From Setaria digitata (Eukaryota > Nematoda > Chromadorea > Rhabditida > Setariidae), in NCBI GenBank assembly GCA_003640385.1, contig RCAB01000014.1, forward strand, positions 124,001 through 188,000: a DNA stretch of 64,000 nt. Direction: 5' to 3'. The notes below the pieces were generated by a model, which was not told where the DNA came from, made no database searches, and worked only from the letters and a program-made list of their open reading frames with translations. The translations under genes and the position numbers were made by a program. This document shows positions 33,301 to 46,100 of the stretch, piece after piece (the first letter of the stretch is position 1; the number at the start of each line of letters is the position of its first letter).

Positions 33301-36300
33301 TACTGATGTATTACCTCTCGCTTTTCATCGTAATCTGATTTGATAGCTCTGCCATATGAGAAATGCTGACCAACATTTTGTTGGGAATATCGGAAAAAAG
33401 AAAAGTTCTAATGTCTAATATTAAATGGGAACAATTTTAAGTGAAAATGCTAAGCATAAACATACACGCTACTATAACCTTAATAGAAAACATGAAAAAA
33501 AAAAATGCAAAAACCTAAATACATCACAGTAAAATGCACCTATACCTCTTAAACTAAAAGTCTTCATATTTTACCTTCCTATAAATCTTGGTCTTTGCAA
33601 ATTCGCTCGTTTATGTTTCAATACACCATTATCTCCAACTTGTTCCTCTTGTCCGACACCTTCCTCGCTACCCTCTATACCATAATCAATATTCCGTTCG
33701 CCGTCACCACCAGCAGCATCCTCCGGTGCTGAAAAATTCACTAACCAAAAGAAAACACTGACTATAAAAAAGGGACGTTAGCATAACTTTAGCAAGTTTC
33801 TTTGAGTAACCTACGTGCGTTAACTGTATTAGGTAACAGTAGCAGTCTGTTTTAAAAAAAAAGGAAAAAGAAAAGAAAGTTCAACAAAAATAATTCTGTG
33901 TTAAACAGGAACCGAAAAAACATAACAGAATAACACCAACCATCATGTTCAGTATCCGGTCCTTCAGCAAATCCGACCACGGATGTGGAATCATCATTCC
34001 GTATCTGAGATATACGTTTTGAGGGATCAGATGTATAAGCATCTAATTCTCTGAAAGCGTTTCTTTTTCCTTCTTTTTTTTAGCAAAATAAATTTCGAAT
34101 GTGAAAAATGGAGGAAAATTTTAAAAAAAGTAAAGAAAACGAAGCATCAAAATTACTGCAAATTTGGATCGTCATCTCGAACACCTTCCTCAGACCACAC
34201 ACCACCATTCTCTAAAATTCGTATCTTCATTTGCGAGCTACTACAAAGTCCTATTTTATAGAGAAGCTCAAACAACTTTCACTGTGAGTCCACCAAAACT
34301 GTTTTCATAAGCAGCATGTTCCGCTAAGTATAAAAACTGAAAAAAAATGCATTCTGTAGCTACAGGCCAACCTGACATGATTTCACTTCCTATTTCACCT
34401 CTTCGCCTCAAAAGCCGTGCGCGTTGTGCATGACTTTTTACCATACCAGCAGTTCGTAAACGTCTCTCCTCTACTTCATGCATGAAAATTTCGGGAGTGA
34501 ATGGAGCGTCAACGGTTGCATCCTCATCTACAACAGTTAACATCAGTTTCGCTTAATAGAAAAGAATTGAATTATTCGCCGTCAACCAACCAAAGAAAAC
34601 TTATGCTGCACCAAAAATAGCTCACCGCTATGAAAATTATGATCCAGGCAATACTGTATTCGCAACACTCGAGTTTCTTGTCGTGAAACTCGCTGAAAAA
34701 AAAAAAAAGAAACTTTTTTCTTCTTACTTATAACATTTTATTTCCTTTATTCACTTACACGCGCATGTCCACAGGAAAAAATTCAAATGCCCAGTAATCC
34801 ACCAAGAAACAATCTTTTAAGTTATATCTATCCACGTTGTTAAATTTACTTCTAAGAACTTTCAAATTAATTATTTAATACTAAATTTTCGTTTAACTAT
34901 CTTTCAGCCGCCCTTTTTCCTATTCGATGTATAAAGCAAATAAATTTAAATTCTACAATGTACTGGATAAAGAAATCATGCCAGAAAATTTTTAGGCTTT
35001 ATTATTCTTCACTAAAGAGTAGCTTACACAGAGTTCGATTTCACTTCTGCTAAAAAAAAAAACCGCAGCATCGTAGAATTCATTCCCGCAGAAAGTTAGT
35101 TATAATCTCACCACTGTCAAATCCAAGTACTCACTTACTCTATAATCGTAGACACGAACAAATGCAGTACAATGAAGACCATCGGAATTAACACCGTAGG
35201 CTCGACACCACCGATCATCTGCCGCACAAAGAAAGAATAAGCTTTCATTATGCATTGAAAAACGTCGAATCTTGTATCGGCTTCGCTGTTGTAGTTCACG
35301 CATCCACTGCTGCAATCTGATAATTTACTACTAACTACTAAGCGACTATCACGCTATTAACTTTACAGTCTAAACGGGATTCCAAAGAATACTGAGCTTA
35401 GCATTAGAAAACTAAAATATTAATGTATTTTCACCAGTCCCATCTTTTTTAATTACTCTTATATCTTTCATTTTTCGCAATTCTGACTAAACTAAAATGT
35501 TTTGTAATAACATTACAATATCTCATGAGAAGAGAAAACAAAGGGAACCTCAAAAAGGTGAACTCCAGGAAACGAATAATACTGGCATGTTGCCTCCCTT
35601 TGATGATCCTGAGATACGTGATCCACGAAATTTTCTTGGGATGTAGTATCCGCATCTGTTACAATTGATATACCACATTCGATGCATACCGACTAAAGTT
35701 TCTTTTCAGCAGTTACTGCTTATATAAAAGACAAGACAAATTTCCATGAAATAAGAGATTACAAAATTCGTCGACAAGATACTTGACTCGGCTCTATCAG
35801 CTAATAAACAGCAGTAACTTCATGGAATTCCCATGCAGCGTTTCAATCATCACCGTTCTTTTGTAAAGATTAAATAACAGATTGAATCCTGATACATAAA
35901 TTTCCAAAAATGCGATGGAATAAAAATCTAAAAAACAAACAGGAGGGAATGGACGCATTCTTCGAAGCATTGCGGGAGCACAATCTGAAACTAATAATTT
36001 AGGAAACTAATCAAGATGAGAAAAACAGTTTCAAATAAACAAAGGAGAGGAATCAAGAATTCAGATATGTTAAACAAGTTAGAGTCCCTAGAACTTAAAT
36101 TTAATATCTACCATTGCAGCGTTTTTTTCATCAGAACAATCACATATCATTAAAACACATAAAAACCTAATTAAATGAAAGCGTACCTTTGGAATGCAAA
36201 CTGCGACGCCGCTCGGCCATTATTTTCTCATATTCGAATCGCCGACGATATATCTTGAAAAAATTTCTAACAATTAAGAGTACACAAAACAATTTTCACA

Positions 36301-39245
36301 AAACTTTCTCTTTTCCACATCCTTAAACTATTATTCAAACTGTGCTCTACTCTGCTAATCTGCTCCATTCTCAAAGCGTTGTGATTTGATAAAAGCATCT
36401 ACCATTTAATTCCAATACAGGAAACCTCTCATATTTTGATATCTGTCGATTTGTTCTGGTCACTAAGAAAAACACGACAGAAGGAAAATCTGCACACCTG
36501 CTCAACTATCAGATTGATTTTTTTTTTTTCATTTTCAAGGTAAGTTATGACACAATTCTTAGCTTCAACTTAATATTTCATCCGACAAAGTCTGGCATAT
36601 TTTATTTGGGTAAAAATGGGTTAATAGATTCAAGATAAAGTCAGGCATACCCATTAACTAATAAAATCAAGTCAGTAAAGTCGTCTATTCTCATAATTCG
36701 TATTTCATATTCCTAGCATATCCAAGTAGTCTTCAAAATAGCAGTTACAACACTTCTTACTTATCAAAAAAAAACCCGACCTTGTACTCCCGATGCTTCG
36801 TCAACCTTTTCACCAATGTATCCAAAGGAGGAAATAAGGCCAATACATCAGGATTTTCGGCAGCCAGCTTTTCAACTGAATGGAAAGTATAAACAAATAA
36901 ATAAATAAACAAACAAACAAATAAATGAATCAATGAACAAACAAACAAACAAATAAATGAATAAATAAACAAATAAATGAATAAATAAACAAATAAATAT
37001 ATAAATGAATAAATAAATAAATAAAATAAAATAAAATAAATAAATACATACATACATATATATAATTTTTTATAATGTATTTATTCATTTATTTATTTAT
37101 ATAAAAATATATAAATATTTATTTATTAATTTATTTATTTATTAATTGTTATTTATATGCAGCAAAATATATAAAAATATAATNATATACATATATAAAT
37201 ATTTTATTTATTTATTAATTGTTATTTATATGCAGCAAAATATATAAAAATATAATATATGTATCATCTCTTGCAGCAAAAACTAAGGGGAATTTCACCA
37301 TATGAAATAAAAAGTACCAAAATGACTGTACAGGTCTTCCAATGGATCGTCTGTAAATTCGGCCATCAAACGTAGGTCGTAAATTACGATTCGAAGGCGC
37401 ACCTCAATGAAGCAGGTATTTGCATGAAATTCGACTTATTTTGATTCAGTAGACAAAGAAAGGTGAAACTCATTTCGAGTGAATTAGTTCGTACTTTGTA
37501 AAAAATTGCTTACTCGCAAATCATCAGGTTTACATGTAGTTAAATGATGCTGTCCAGAAGAACGCAATTCCGTCAATCCAGGAGACGTTCGTAGAGCACC
37601 AGGACATCCTTCATTTACACAGCGCCATTTTGTGTAACTGACTTCACTTAACTAAAACAACTGGTCAAGTTCAAATCCATAATAGTTATGAATAAATTAT
37701 TTTCAAGCCCAGCTGGAATCAGGAAAAACAATATGCTTACTATCCTAAGAAGAACTTGCGATGAATTTTAGGCTTATCTCTTTATAATTTAGTGAACTTA
37801 TTTCACATTTCAATGTGTTTGCTCTCTGTTTTAAAGTACATGCAAGACTTCGGAACAAACCACACATTCAATTTATGCTAAAGCAGCGAGCACGCCACAA
37901 TCTTAACATGAGAACCTCTGAGAAAGAATTCGTCAATCGCAGCTCAATATCAAACTTGGGATGTCATATGTCTCTGATTAACCTTTGAAGAAACGGCTAA
38001 AGAGGCACATCATGTTTTTATTTTATTTCCCCAGGATAAACAAAGCTAAGAAGGCTAACATCAGATGCAGCGACGTAAAGGTGTCCATTCCAGGCTATTT
38101 GCGGACGACAGCGCTTTGAAAAACATAGGATAATCCTTTCACCATTATCAAAGGTGATCGTCCGGGATACAAGATCTTCCAAATCCATTGTCAAACTTAT
38201 CTGCAATCATGAATGTAGTGATGGCACTTAAATCTGGAAACGATTTTCTTCAGCATTCTGAATATCCTGTGTATCATCAAAATCCAGCTTTATTTTACGA
38301 TTTGTTGTTTCTTTTCCTTCATATAAAATGTTACTAGGACAGCAGCTCGAAGAAAATTGATTGATTGATAAGAATTGAACTCTTAAATTATTAGATTTTA
38401 TTACTGTTCCTACAATACAAATGGTGAGATTATAGTAAATTATGGCAATTATGGAGAAAAGGAATACTACAGATCAGACCTCTCCAGTTACTGGATCTCT
38501 GATAACTTGATCAACCTCTCGGTCAGCAAACATATCAGAGTGATCTTCATCATCACTATATAAGCCATCCTCATCATTGATGCATTCCTCCATATCGCCA
38601 ACATCACTTCCCGGAGTTGGAGACATCGCAGGATGGCTTTCTTCAGTTTCAACAATCACTTCTTCGCTAACACTCTGAAAATAACTCAGTTAAGCTGTTC
38701 ATACCTGACAATCAATCTTTTTGGAGATATTATAGCGAACAACTTCTAAAACGTGATGTAAAATGCTTACCATATGTAAGCCAACGTCCTGCTGTACTGC
38801 ACTACCTTGTTTTCCTTGATTATGTATCCTTTGGTCATACTCTCCATGGTGTTCACTGCCAGTGGAATCACCAATTTGCATCAGTGCTTCGTCGAGTTCA
38901 TCAATAACCTTAAAATCAGAATTTTTGGAAAAAAACTTACCATACCAGTGGTACGAAAACACTGTTCACAGTAATTTTTAAGATTGATAAGTGGTTCAGA
39001 CCTTCTTACCTTTTTTCAAAATATTTTGGATTTTGTTATGAAAGAGGAGAAATTACCTAGTCCTTTCACGCTTAATAAAGTAGTCTTCGTCAAAAAAACA
39101 GAAAGCACTAACAAGCATCACTTGAAATCCAACTTCTAACGAAAGGCCTGCTCACCTGACCAGAATCTACAATTTCTACTTCACCAGTTTCCATCTCTTG
39201 TTGGCTTCGTTCGTAACTATTTCCCTCATTAACAGGATCAGTCAT
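27395..39245 (-). CDS. Large uncharacterised nuclear-type protein with FLYWCH-like and C2H2-like motifs and AT-hook-like basic motifs
   Basis: About 30 exons, read downward: 39245-39156, 38908-38771, 38674-38480, 38200-38042, 37651-37514, 37402-37318, 36875-36781, 36253-36187, 35984-35941, 35692-35549, 35309-35139, 34692-34626, 34527-34372, 34250-34157, 34050-33941, 33728-33575, 33365-33315, 32923-32741, 32538-32166, 31912-31854, 31745-31615, 30923-30887, 30799-30775, 30649-30608, 30118-29994, 29584-29518, 29205-28993, 28797-28665, 28316-28213, 27498-27395. Total about 1,184 residues. All phases agree except at 33575/33365. Seen in order: an acidic N-terminus beginning MTDPVNEG; a FLYWCH-type finger over 38042-37514 (HLYVAAS, YTKWRCVNEGCPGALRTS, QHHLTTC); VCIECG with HVSQDH (C2H2-like); a basic KSHAQRARLLRRRG stretch; Ser-rich, acidic and coiled-coil-like stretches; and basic KRGRGK and KKGRGKAP repeats like AT hooks. 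DNA or chromatin binding is inferred. A second ATG at 31906 (MAVEEEVEM) sits six bases after a TTTTCAG. The gene could therefore be two, the first ending at the TAG at 32143, but phase 1 agrees on both sides and no AATAAA lies between. Confidence 0.72.
27772..27828 (+). repeat. Inverted repeat, right arm
   Basis: Partner of 27099-27155. It lies in the last intron of the FLYWCH gene (27499-28212), so the two arms enclose the final coding exon 27395-27498. Confidence 0.85.
28798..28865 (+). repeat. Short tandem duplication with a copied exon fragment
   Basis: A 22-base unit (CTGGAATAAAAATATTCTTC plus AG) at 28798-28819 recurs at 28844-28865 with one change. The bases between resemble 28704-28722 of the neighbouring FLYWCH-gene exon (GCTGGATTCCGCTTCTT). 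It looks like a small local duplication of exon end plus splice acceptor. Confidence 0.6.
36892..37060 (+). repeat. Tetranucleotide microsatellite (ATAA/ACAA-type)
   Basis: About 170 bases of mixed ATAA, ACAA and ATGA units inside a FLYWCH-gene intron. Phe/Tyr/Ile-rich open frames on the - strand here are products of the repeat. Confidence 0.9.
37131..37256 (+). repeat. 53-base direct repeat around a single N
   Basis: 37131-37183 and 37204-37256 are identical over 53 bases and flank the N at 37184 and a 20-base AT-rich spacer. This resembles contig ends joined without merging their overlap. Confidence 0.8.
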
Positions 39246-39611
39246 AACTGCCTCCAGAATATTCAGATTTTCCTTTTGTTCTGAATACAAAAATATTTCA
39301 GGAAAGTAAATGAAAGAAATAATGCTCGTAGAGTATGAACACATATAAGAAAACATATAAGAAAACAAAACACTTCAAAAGAAACTGCTGATTAAGCTAT
39401 TCTTAACTTTATATTCTCTTTCACATATTCACTCTAAGTCTCATGGGAAGCTCTTTCTTTAAATCTGCAGATCTCAGAACATAATCAGAACTGCGACGAC
39501 TGAAGAATACAGCAGTACTGCTTCTTATTTTATATATTAATAAGATCCCAATAACCATAATAAATACTATTTCTTCTTCCCCTCACTCTTAATCACCTCA
39601 CTTTTAACAAC
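38380..39611 (+). repeat. Exact tandem duplication, copy 1
   Basis: 1,232 bases repeated at 39675-40906 (offset 1,295) with no difference that I could see. It contains the first three coding exons of the FLYWCH gene. Copy 1 stops exactly at the N at 39612. Confidence 0.92.
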
Positions 39612-39642
39612 NCTCTTAAATAATCTCTAATTGATAAGAATC

Positions 39643-39690
39643 TCTAATAATTTAAGAGATCAATCTCTCTTGATCTCTTAAATTATTAGA
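39643..39690 (+). repeat. Perfect palindrome at the duplication junction
   Basis: Arms 39643-39663 and 39670-39690 are exact reverse complements over 21 bases with a six-base loop. It lies in the 63-base segment (39613-39674) that separates the N from copy 2. Confidence 0.85.
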
Positions 39691-40906
39691 TTTTATTACT
39701 GTTCCTACAATACAAATGGTGAGATTATAGTAAATTATGGCAATTATGGAGAAAAGGAATACTACAGATCAGACCTCTCCAGTTACTGGATCTCTGATAA
39801 CTTGATCAACCTCTCGGTCAGCAAACATATCAGAGTGATCTTCATCATCACTATATAAGCCATCCTCATCATTGATGCATTCCTCCATATCGCCAACATC
39901 ACTTCCCGGAGTTGGAGACATCGCAGGATGGCTTTCTTCAGTTTCAACAATCACTTCTTCGCTAACACTCTGAAAATAACTCAGTTAAGCTGTTCATACC
40001 TGACAATCAATCTTTTTGGAGATATTATAGCGAACAACTTCTAAAACGTGATGTAAAATGCTTACCATATGTAAGCCAACGTCCTGCTGTACTGCACTAC
40101 CTTGTTTTCCTTGATTATGTATCCTTTGGTCATACTCTCCATGGTGTTCACTGCCAGTGGAATCACCAATTTGCATCAGTGCTTCGTCGAGTTCATCAAT
40201 AACCTTAAAATCAGAATTTTTGGAAAAAAACTTACCATACCAGTGGTACGAAAACACTGTTCACAGTAATTTTTAAGATTGATAAGTGGTTCAGACCTTC
40301 TTACCTTTTTTCAAAATATTTTGGATTTTGTTATGAAAGAGGAGAAATTACCTAGTCCTTTCACGCTTAATAAAGTAGTCTTCGTCAAAAAAACAGAAAG
40401 CACTAACAAGCATCACTTGAAATCCAACTTCTAACGAAAGGCCTGCTCACCTGACCAGAATCTACAATTTCTACTTCACCAGTTTCCATCTCTTGTTGGC
40501 TTCGTTCGTAACTATTTCCCTCATTAACAGGATCAGTCATAACTGCCTCCAGAATATTCAGATTTTCCTTTTGTTCTGAATACAAAAATATTTCAGGAAA
40601 GTAAATGAAAGAAATAATGCTCGTAGAGTATGAACACATATAAGAAAACATATAAGAAAACAAAACACTTCAAAAGAAACTGCTGATTAAGCTATTCTTA
40701 ACTTTATATTCTCTTTCACATATTCACTCTAAGTCTCATGGGAAGCTCTTTCTTTAAATCTGCAGATCTCAGAACATAATCAGAACTGCGACGACTGAAG
40801 AATACAGCAGTACTGCTTCTTATTTTATATATTAATAAGATCCCAATAACCATAATAAATACTATTTCTTCTTCCCCTCACTCTTAATCACCTCACTTTT
40901 AACAAC
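39675..40906 (+). repeat. Exact tandem duplication, copy 2
   Basis: Second copy of 38380-39611. It carries duplicate exons of the FLYWCH gene (alternative start ATG at 40540-40538, - strand). Splicing copy-2 exon 3 to copy-1 exon 1 at the natural acceptor would reach a stop after five codons, so the duplication is not a smooth in-frame exon gain. Confidence 0.92.
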
Positions 40907-43133
40907 TAGTAGATCACACTTCATATAACTGCACTATTCTTCTTAGAATCATTACGTAATTTTTGCACCTTCGGACCTGATCATTCTTTGACTACTTCAA
41001 CGTACACTACTTTTCACTCATACTTCGTGATCTTAATTTATACTGATGGCAGTACAGCACAATAAATCGTCTTATATGATATACGACAGAACATTCTTCC
41101 CATTAGCGGCATAATGCACTTATCTATCCGAAGATGTCACGGGCGATTCCGCAACACTTGTGGGTGATGTCACGGCCCATCAGATAGAACATACACGCGC
41201 CTCCACACATTTTGTTCATTCATGGTATTTCCCCTCTCAATCTTAGAATCTTAGGGACCTCACTAAAACCCTCCAAGCGCTAAAAAACTGTCTCTCCCCA
41301 AGTCCCTTCCCAATACAATCTGATTAGAACAAAAAAGAAAAAAAATCGATTAAGCCAGTTATTGAAACGAAAATATTGCACTGTGAGCTACGGACGCCTT
41401 AAGACCAGCTATAAACGATGCAGCGCAAAGCACGATGAATATTCAGGAACTGCACTCAATTAGCGCCTTAGAGAGCGTCACCTTATTAATGCCGTTATCA
41501 TCTCCATTACCACAACATCGTAAGCTTAAGTGGTACTCTATCAGTAGTTGATTACTCATTTAACTTCATATCTAGGAGAATTATGAAGCAGAACAGCGTA
41601 CATCCTCCCATAGCGACCAGAAGTTTCGTTGGCAAGAGTAAAACTCTTACCTAAGACATCCAGACATTGGTTGAGTACAATCTCCATCTAGTATTTGACG
41701 CAGCTTTTTCCCTTTACAACAATTAGCCACTGTTACCATGCTATCATAGAAATGGAATGAGTTTATGAGATGATCGTAGAACCATTTGATACTAATAATA
41801 GAGAATATTTTTATGTTTTGCAAAAATTTCACAGAAAAACTAACAGAAATCTTGACAACTGCCCGTAGATCATAATATTCTTAGTGAGAAGCAAAATAAA
41901 GAGTAACTGAATCTTGGTCTAATTCGTTCGTTTTCATTTAAAATTGCAAAGCAAAGAAATCAAAAGGCAGGTTGAAAAAAGTCCGGGATTTTACAACTTG
42001 CCATTCCTTTTCATTTTCTTAGTGTTATGTGCGACGAATAATCATTAAGTAAGATATGCTACCGGAAGTAAGCGACATATATTGAGAGGAACAGCAAGTG
42101 GATAAATTTCTAGTCTATAGCGCAATTATTACTAATTACATTAAGGGATAACAGGATGCAGCAAGAAGTCGCACTCTTAAATAATGATCACTGTTTTTTC
42201 TAACAAAACGGAATTCAGATTTCAATAATCACTGAATAACAAAAATTACTTTTTCGGAAAGACATGTAAACAGGAGTAAAAGAACCAAAAACGAATCTTG
42301 GAAAACAATGCCCATCCCATCAGCTTATAGGAATTGCAAGAAAGAATACTTGAAAGTAGTAATGGTTAATGGTTGAATGATACATCAAAATAAGGATTAG
42401 GAAATATTCTATTGTCAAATAAGGGCATAAAAACACATTATAAATAGATTATCTACTAATTTCTTTTTCTTTCATAATAATTACTTAAAGTGATAATTTC
42501 CCACCTTCAAATAAGTTAAGTTATTATTGAAATCTAATTTTCCGCGCAAGGGAAAATTTTAAGATTTGTATGGTTATCAAGAAACTATTAGAAGAAAGGG
42601 ACGTTACAGTGACCAGACAATCGATACGGTAATTACTCAACAGTCATAAAGAGATATGATACAAACTTTCCATCAGAAAACTTAATTTCTCAAAAAGTGT
42701 AATTGCCACAAGAAAAAGTTCGTTCAGGGCATCACTGAACCAGTTTTTGCCAGGTTTTCCAGTGGATTTACTGAGACGTTGAAGACGGCAGATTGCCCCA
42801 CTGTGGCGAGATTGACGACGGAGGAAACTGACCATATGCTGCAAAAATTTTGGCACTTGCATACATGCAAGGAATTCAATACTGCGGGATTGAAAGAGAA
42901 ATAGAATATTAGAATCAAACGTATTTCGGAGATATATTTTCACTCATCTATTTAACAAAAGCTCTACGAAAGCAGCTCCTATATTTGATGAAATAGATAT
43001 GCTCCATCTAACATTTCAAGAAAATTCTCTACTACTAGAGCAAAAAGTAGAAAAAAAAAAAAAAAAAAAGAATTCGCACAGATTCAACAACGACATTTCT
43101 AACTCCGCTTAAAATACTTAAGATACACACTAT
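40907..43133. other. Spacer between the FLYWCH gene and alx-1
   Basis: About 2.2 kb. On the - strand an open frame at 41739-41651 begins MVTVANCCKGKK and ends at a GTAAGA donor. Its phase does not fit the next known exon, so it is at best an untranslated or alternative first exon. An open frame at 42644-42943 (- strand) has no similarity that I know. An A tract lies at about 43051-43069. Confidence 0.4.
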
Positions 43134-46100
43134 TTAGATCTTAAAACTACCGTGCAAAGGGGGATTGAAAGCTCCGGGGTATGTTCCCGGATATGAAACT
43201 GGGTACGGTGTTGTGTAGTTTTGGTTAAATTGAGGCTGCGCCATATAAGGTGTTTGCTGAGGAGGATATCCGCATGGTGCTTGACCTGAAAAGAGATTTT
43301 TACAACAGATTATAGCAGTATCGTAGATTCAGTACTTGCCAGAGGAAGTTAAAAGATGAATCTGCTTACCAATAAAACAATTAGAAAAGTTGGCTAATTA
43401 ATTTATCACATCGTCTTCAAGTTATCGTACTGGTAAAATATATATATTTTTTGATACATGAAAGACTAAAGAAAGTGAAGCTATTTAAAAGTCTTCAATA
43501 TAAGTAACTTGAACATTTTTCTTGTAATCGTAATTTATTTCATTACCGTAAGGGACAACTGGTCGTTGCTGTTGCGGGTTGCAGAACTGAGGCTGATAGA
43601 GTTGACTCTGAGGTGGTACGGATGGTGTTTGTGCTGCTATAAAACAAGGCGATATGGAAACACCTTGTGTACGATGTACACGGGTATATTTTTATTTCAG
43701 ATATGAGAAAGAATATTAGGTTTCAATTTAAATAAAAGCATTTAGAAAAGAAATAAAAAAGAGACTTCTCCACTCACTGCCTATTCAACAGTATAAAGAA
43801 AACTTAGAATCTCACACTACTATTTTTGAAAAAAATTTCTGTATAAAACACTAATATAGCCAGCTTATCTGTCTTGAAAAATCAAGGAAAATATCAAAGA
43901 AATAAAACATAAAAATACCTTGAAATAGCAAAAACCAAAATGGAGAACAAAACAATAAAATTTCTAATTTCAAAATCAAGTAAATTATTTCCTTCTCAGT
44001 ACATTAGTTTCGACGTTAATATGACAGCAGCACAAGCCGGACATAGCTATCTTCGCAAATAGTCATTATGGGAAGAATGGAAGAAAGATAGTCAATCTTA
44101 AATCATCTCAAGAAAATTTTCAAACAAGAGGTGGTGTGACACTACAAATTCTAGACTAATGGAAAAAAAAAAATTTAAAAAAAAAATGCTAATTCTTACT
44201 GTGAAGACTATTGATATTACGTGGTGGTGGGATTGGCGCTTCTACATCAAATGGATTATTTGATACAGGGGCATTTGATAAAGATTTTGGTGGAGGCGGA
44301 CGAGGAGGTGGACTGTTATTTGAAGCTGAGTTAACACCTAAACAAAAATAAAAATTACTAGAATTTTCGAGAACGAAATTCTCTTCCAGCTGCATAAAAA
44401 TTACTTTTTTTGAGAGACTTTTTGATCCTTCCAATTTTATAAGCAACACATCTATTTCATTCACACCTGATTTACACTAACCTGAAACGATGTTTTGCTG
44501 TAATTGTTTCATAAGATCTTCCTTTTCGGTCTGCCGAGCAAAACAAAAATCAGAAACCTTTTGTTGCAACCGTAATAACAAAGGAGTCAAATCATTATAA
44601 AACTGAAAATTATGTATGTACGTAAACAAGCAAGAAAATAGAAAGTTAGAAATAGTCATACATTACAAGTAAATTGCAGATACTTGTTACATAAAAATGA
44701 TCTTAATATTTTTACCTTCGTCCCCTCATCTAAATTCGACTTAATTTCTAAAAATTTATCATGACCATTGGCCAAAATCTTCAAAATTCGTTCACGTTCA
44801 ACAGCACTTTGGCTAGCCGCCTTTTCCGAACCAAATTTCTTATTCCATAACTGAAAAGAGAATTCATTTTTAAAGAATGTAACTGAATTTAACAAGCAAA
44901 AACAAATACATTAAAAGTGTTCGAAAAAAAACCCACCTCAAGACAAACCATTAAAATTGAAATGAAATAGATTATTAATTTTAGCTAAAGCCTACCTCCA
45001 CTTGTGCCAAACAATCTTCTTGCTTCTTGATGCTTTCATTTACTTTGGCTTTTATCGGACCATATATTTCTGCTATTTTAGCAGTGGAAATTTCCTCTTC
45101 GTTAATAACTTGATTATCAGCTAACGCTTTCAAAAAAACTGAGCTCATATCACAATGAACATTCGTGAATTCTTTTTCCAATTTCTCTCTTTCAACCTAA
45201 AAAATCTCTTCGACAGGAAAGGAAGGCATATGAGTGTAAGATATAATTCTGAATAAAGAATACAGTACAATTCGTAGAGGTTCTATTTTGGTTTTAGTCA
45301 TTACGGTTACACTTTCGAACATACGAGCAAAACTTTCAGGTGGGATTGGTACTAAACAATACTTCTATCCAGAAAAAAAATAACTGATGATGAAAGCACC
45401 GAATGAACATGCAAAAATTTGCAGTGAAGTTTCTTTTAATTTGTAGAAAGATTTACGAAGGACGATTTTTCGCTACGATAATCTAAATATTAAAAACAAA
45501 ATAAAACAATCATCATTTTTTAATGATCGAATCTTACCTTAATTTCCTGTACAACATCCATTAAATTTCTGAGTTTTACCACAGCTTCTGAATTTTTGTT
45601 AGCAGTTGAAGAATCAAGACATGGTAATGCTGCTCTAAAATTGTAAGTATATTTCATCCAAATTCGCATTATTACTAAGATAACATTAATAAAACACGTA
45701 TCTTTATCAACACCACCTTTTATTCAAATTTCATATCTATAAAAATAGCACCAAGTCAATCTCTGTACCTTCATGACATCTCTTTACTTCATAAAAAGTA
45801 AAAAGTATAAGAAAGAACTTATTTTAATTCAGGCTCCGTTGCACTAAGCAGTACAATTCCTTCTCTGTTCTCTGCCAATTTTTGCTTGACAGTTTCGTCT
45901 GCATTCGAAGCTGCATGAAGAATACCACGATATTTTCCACATTCCTGGTGAAGTGGCACCGTAAGCTGATCAGAAGACATCCTTGTCCATTTATCTTTGA
46001 ACTGTGATCGTAAACGGTCGTCGTTTTCCTTTTCTTCATTTAAAAGCCGGAAAGTCTAGAAAGGAAAATCCGTTTCCAATGAAGCAGCCAAAACCTAGGA

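Noticed and set aside
36757..37057. Open frames rich in Phe,Tyr,Leu,Ile on the - strand
   Set aside because: They are read from the ATAA-type microsatellite; only the part at 36781-36875 is a true exon of the FLYWCH gene.
42644..42943. Open frames on the - strand between alx-1 and the FLYWCH gene
   Set aside because: No family similarity and no phase-compatible splice partner; kept only as a note in the spacer.
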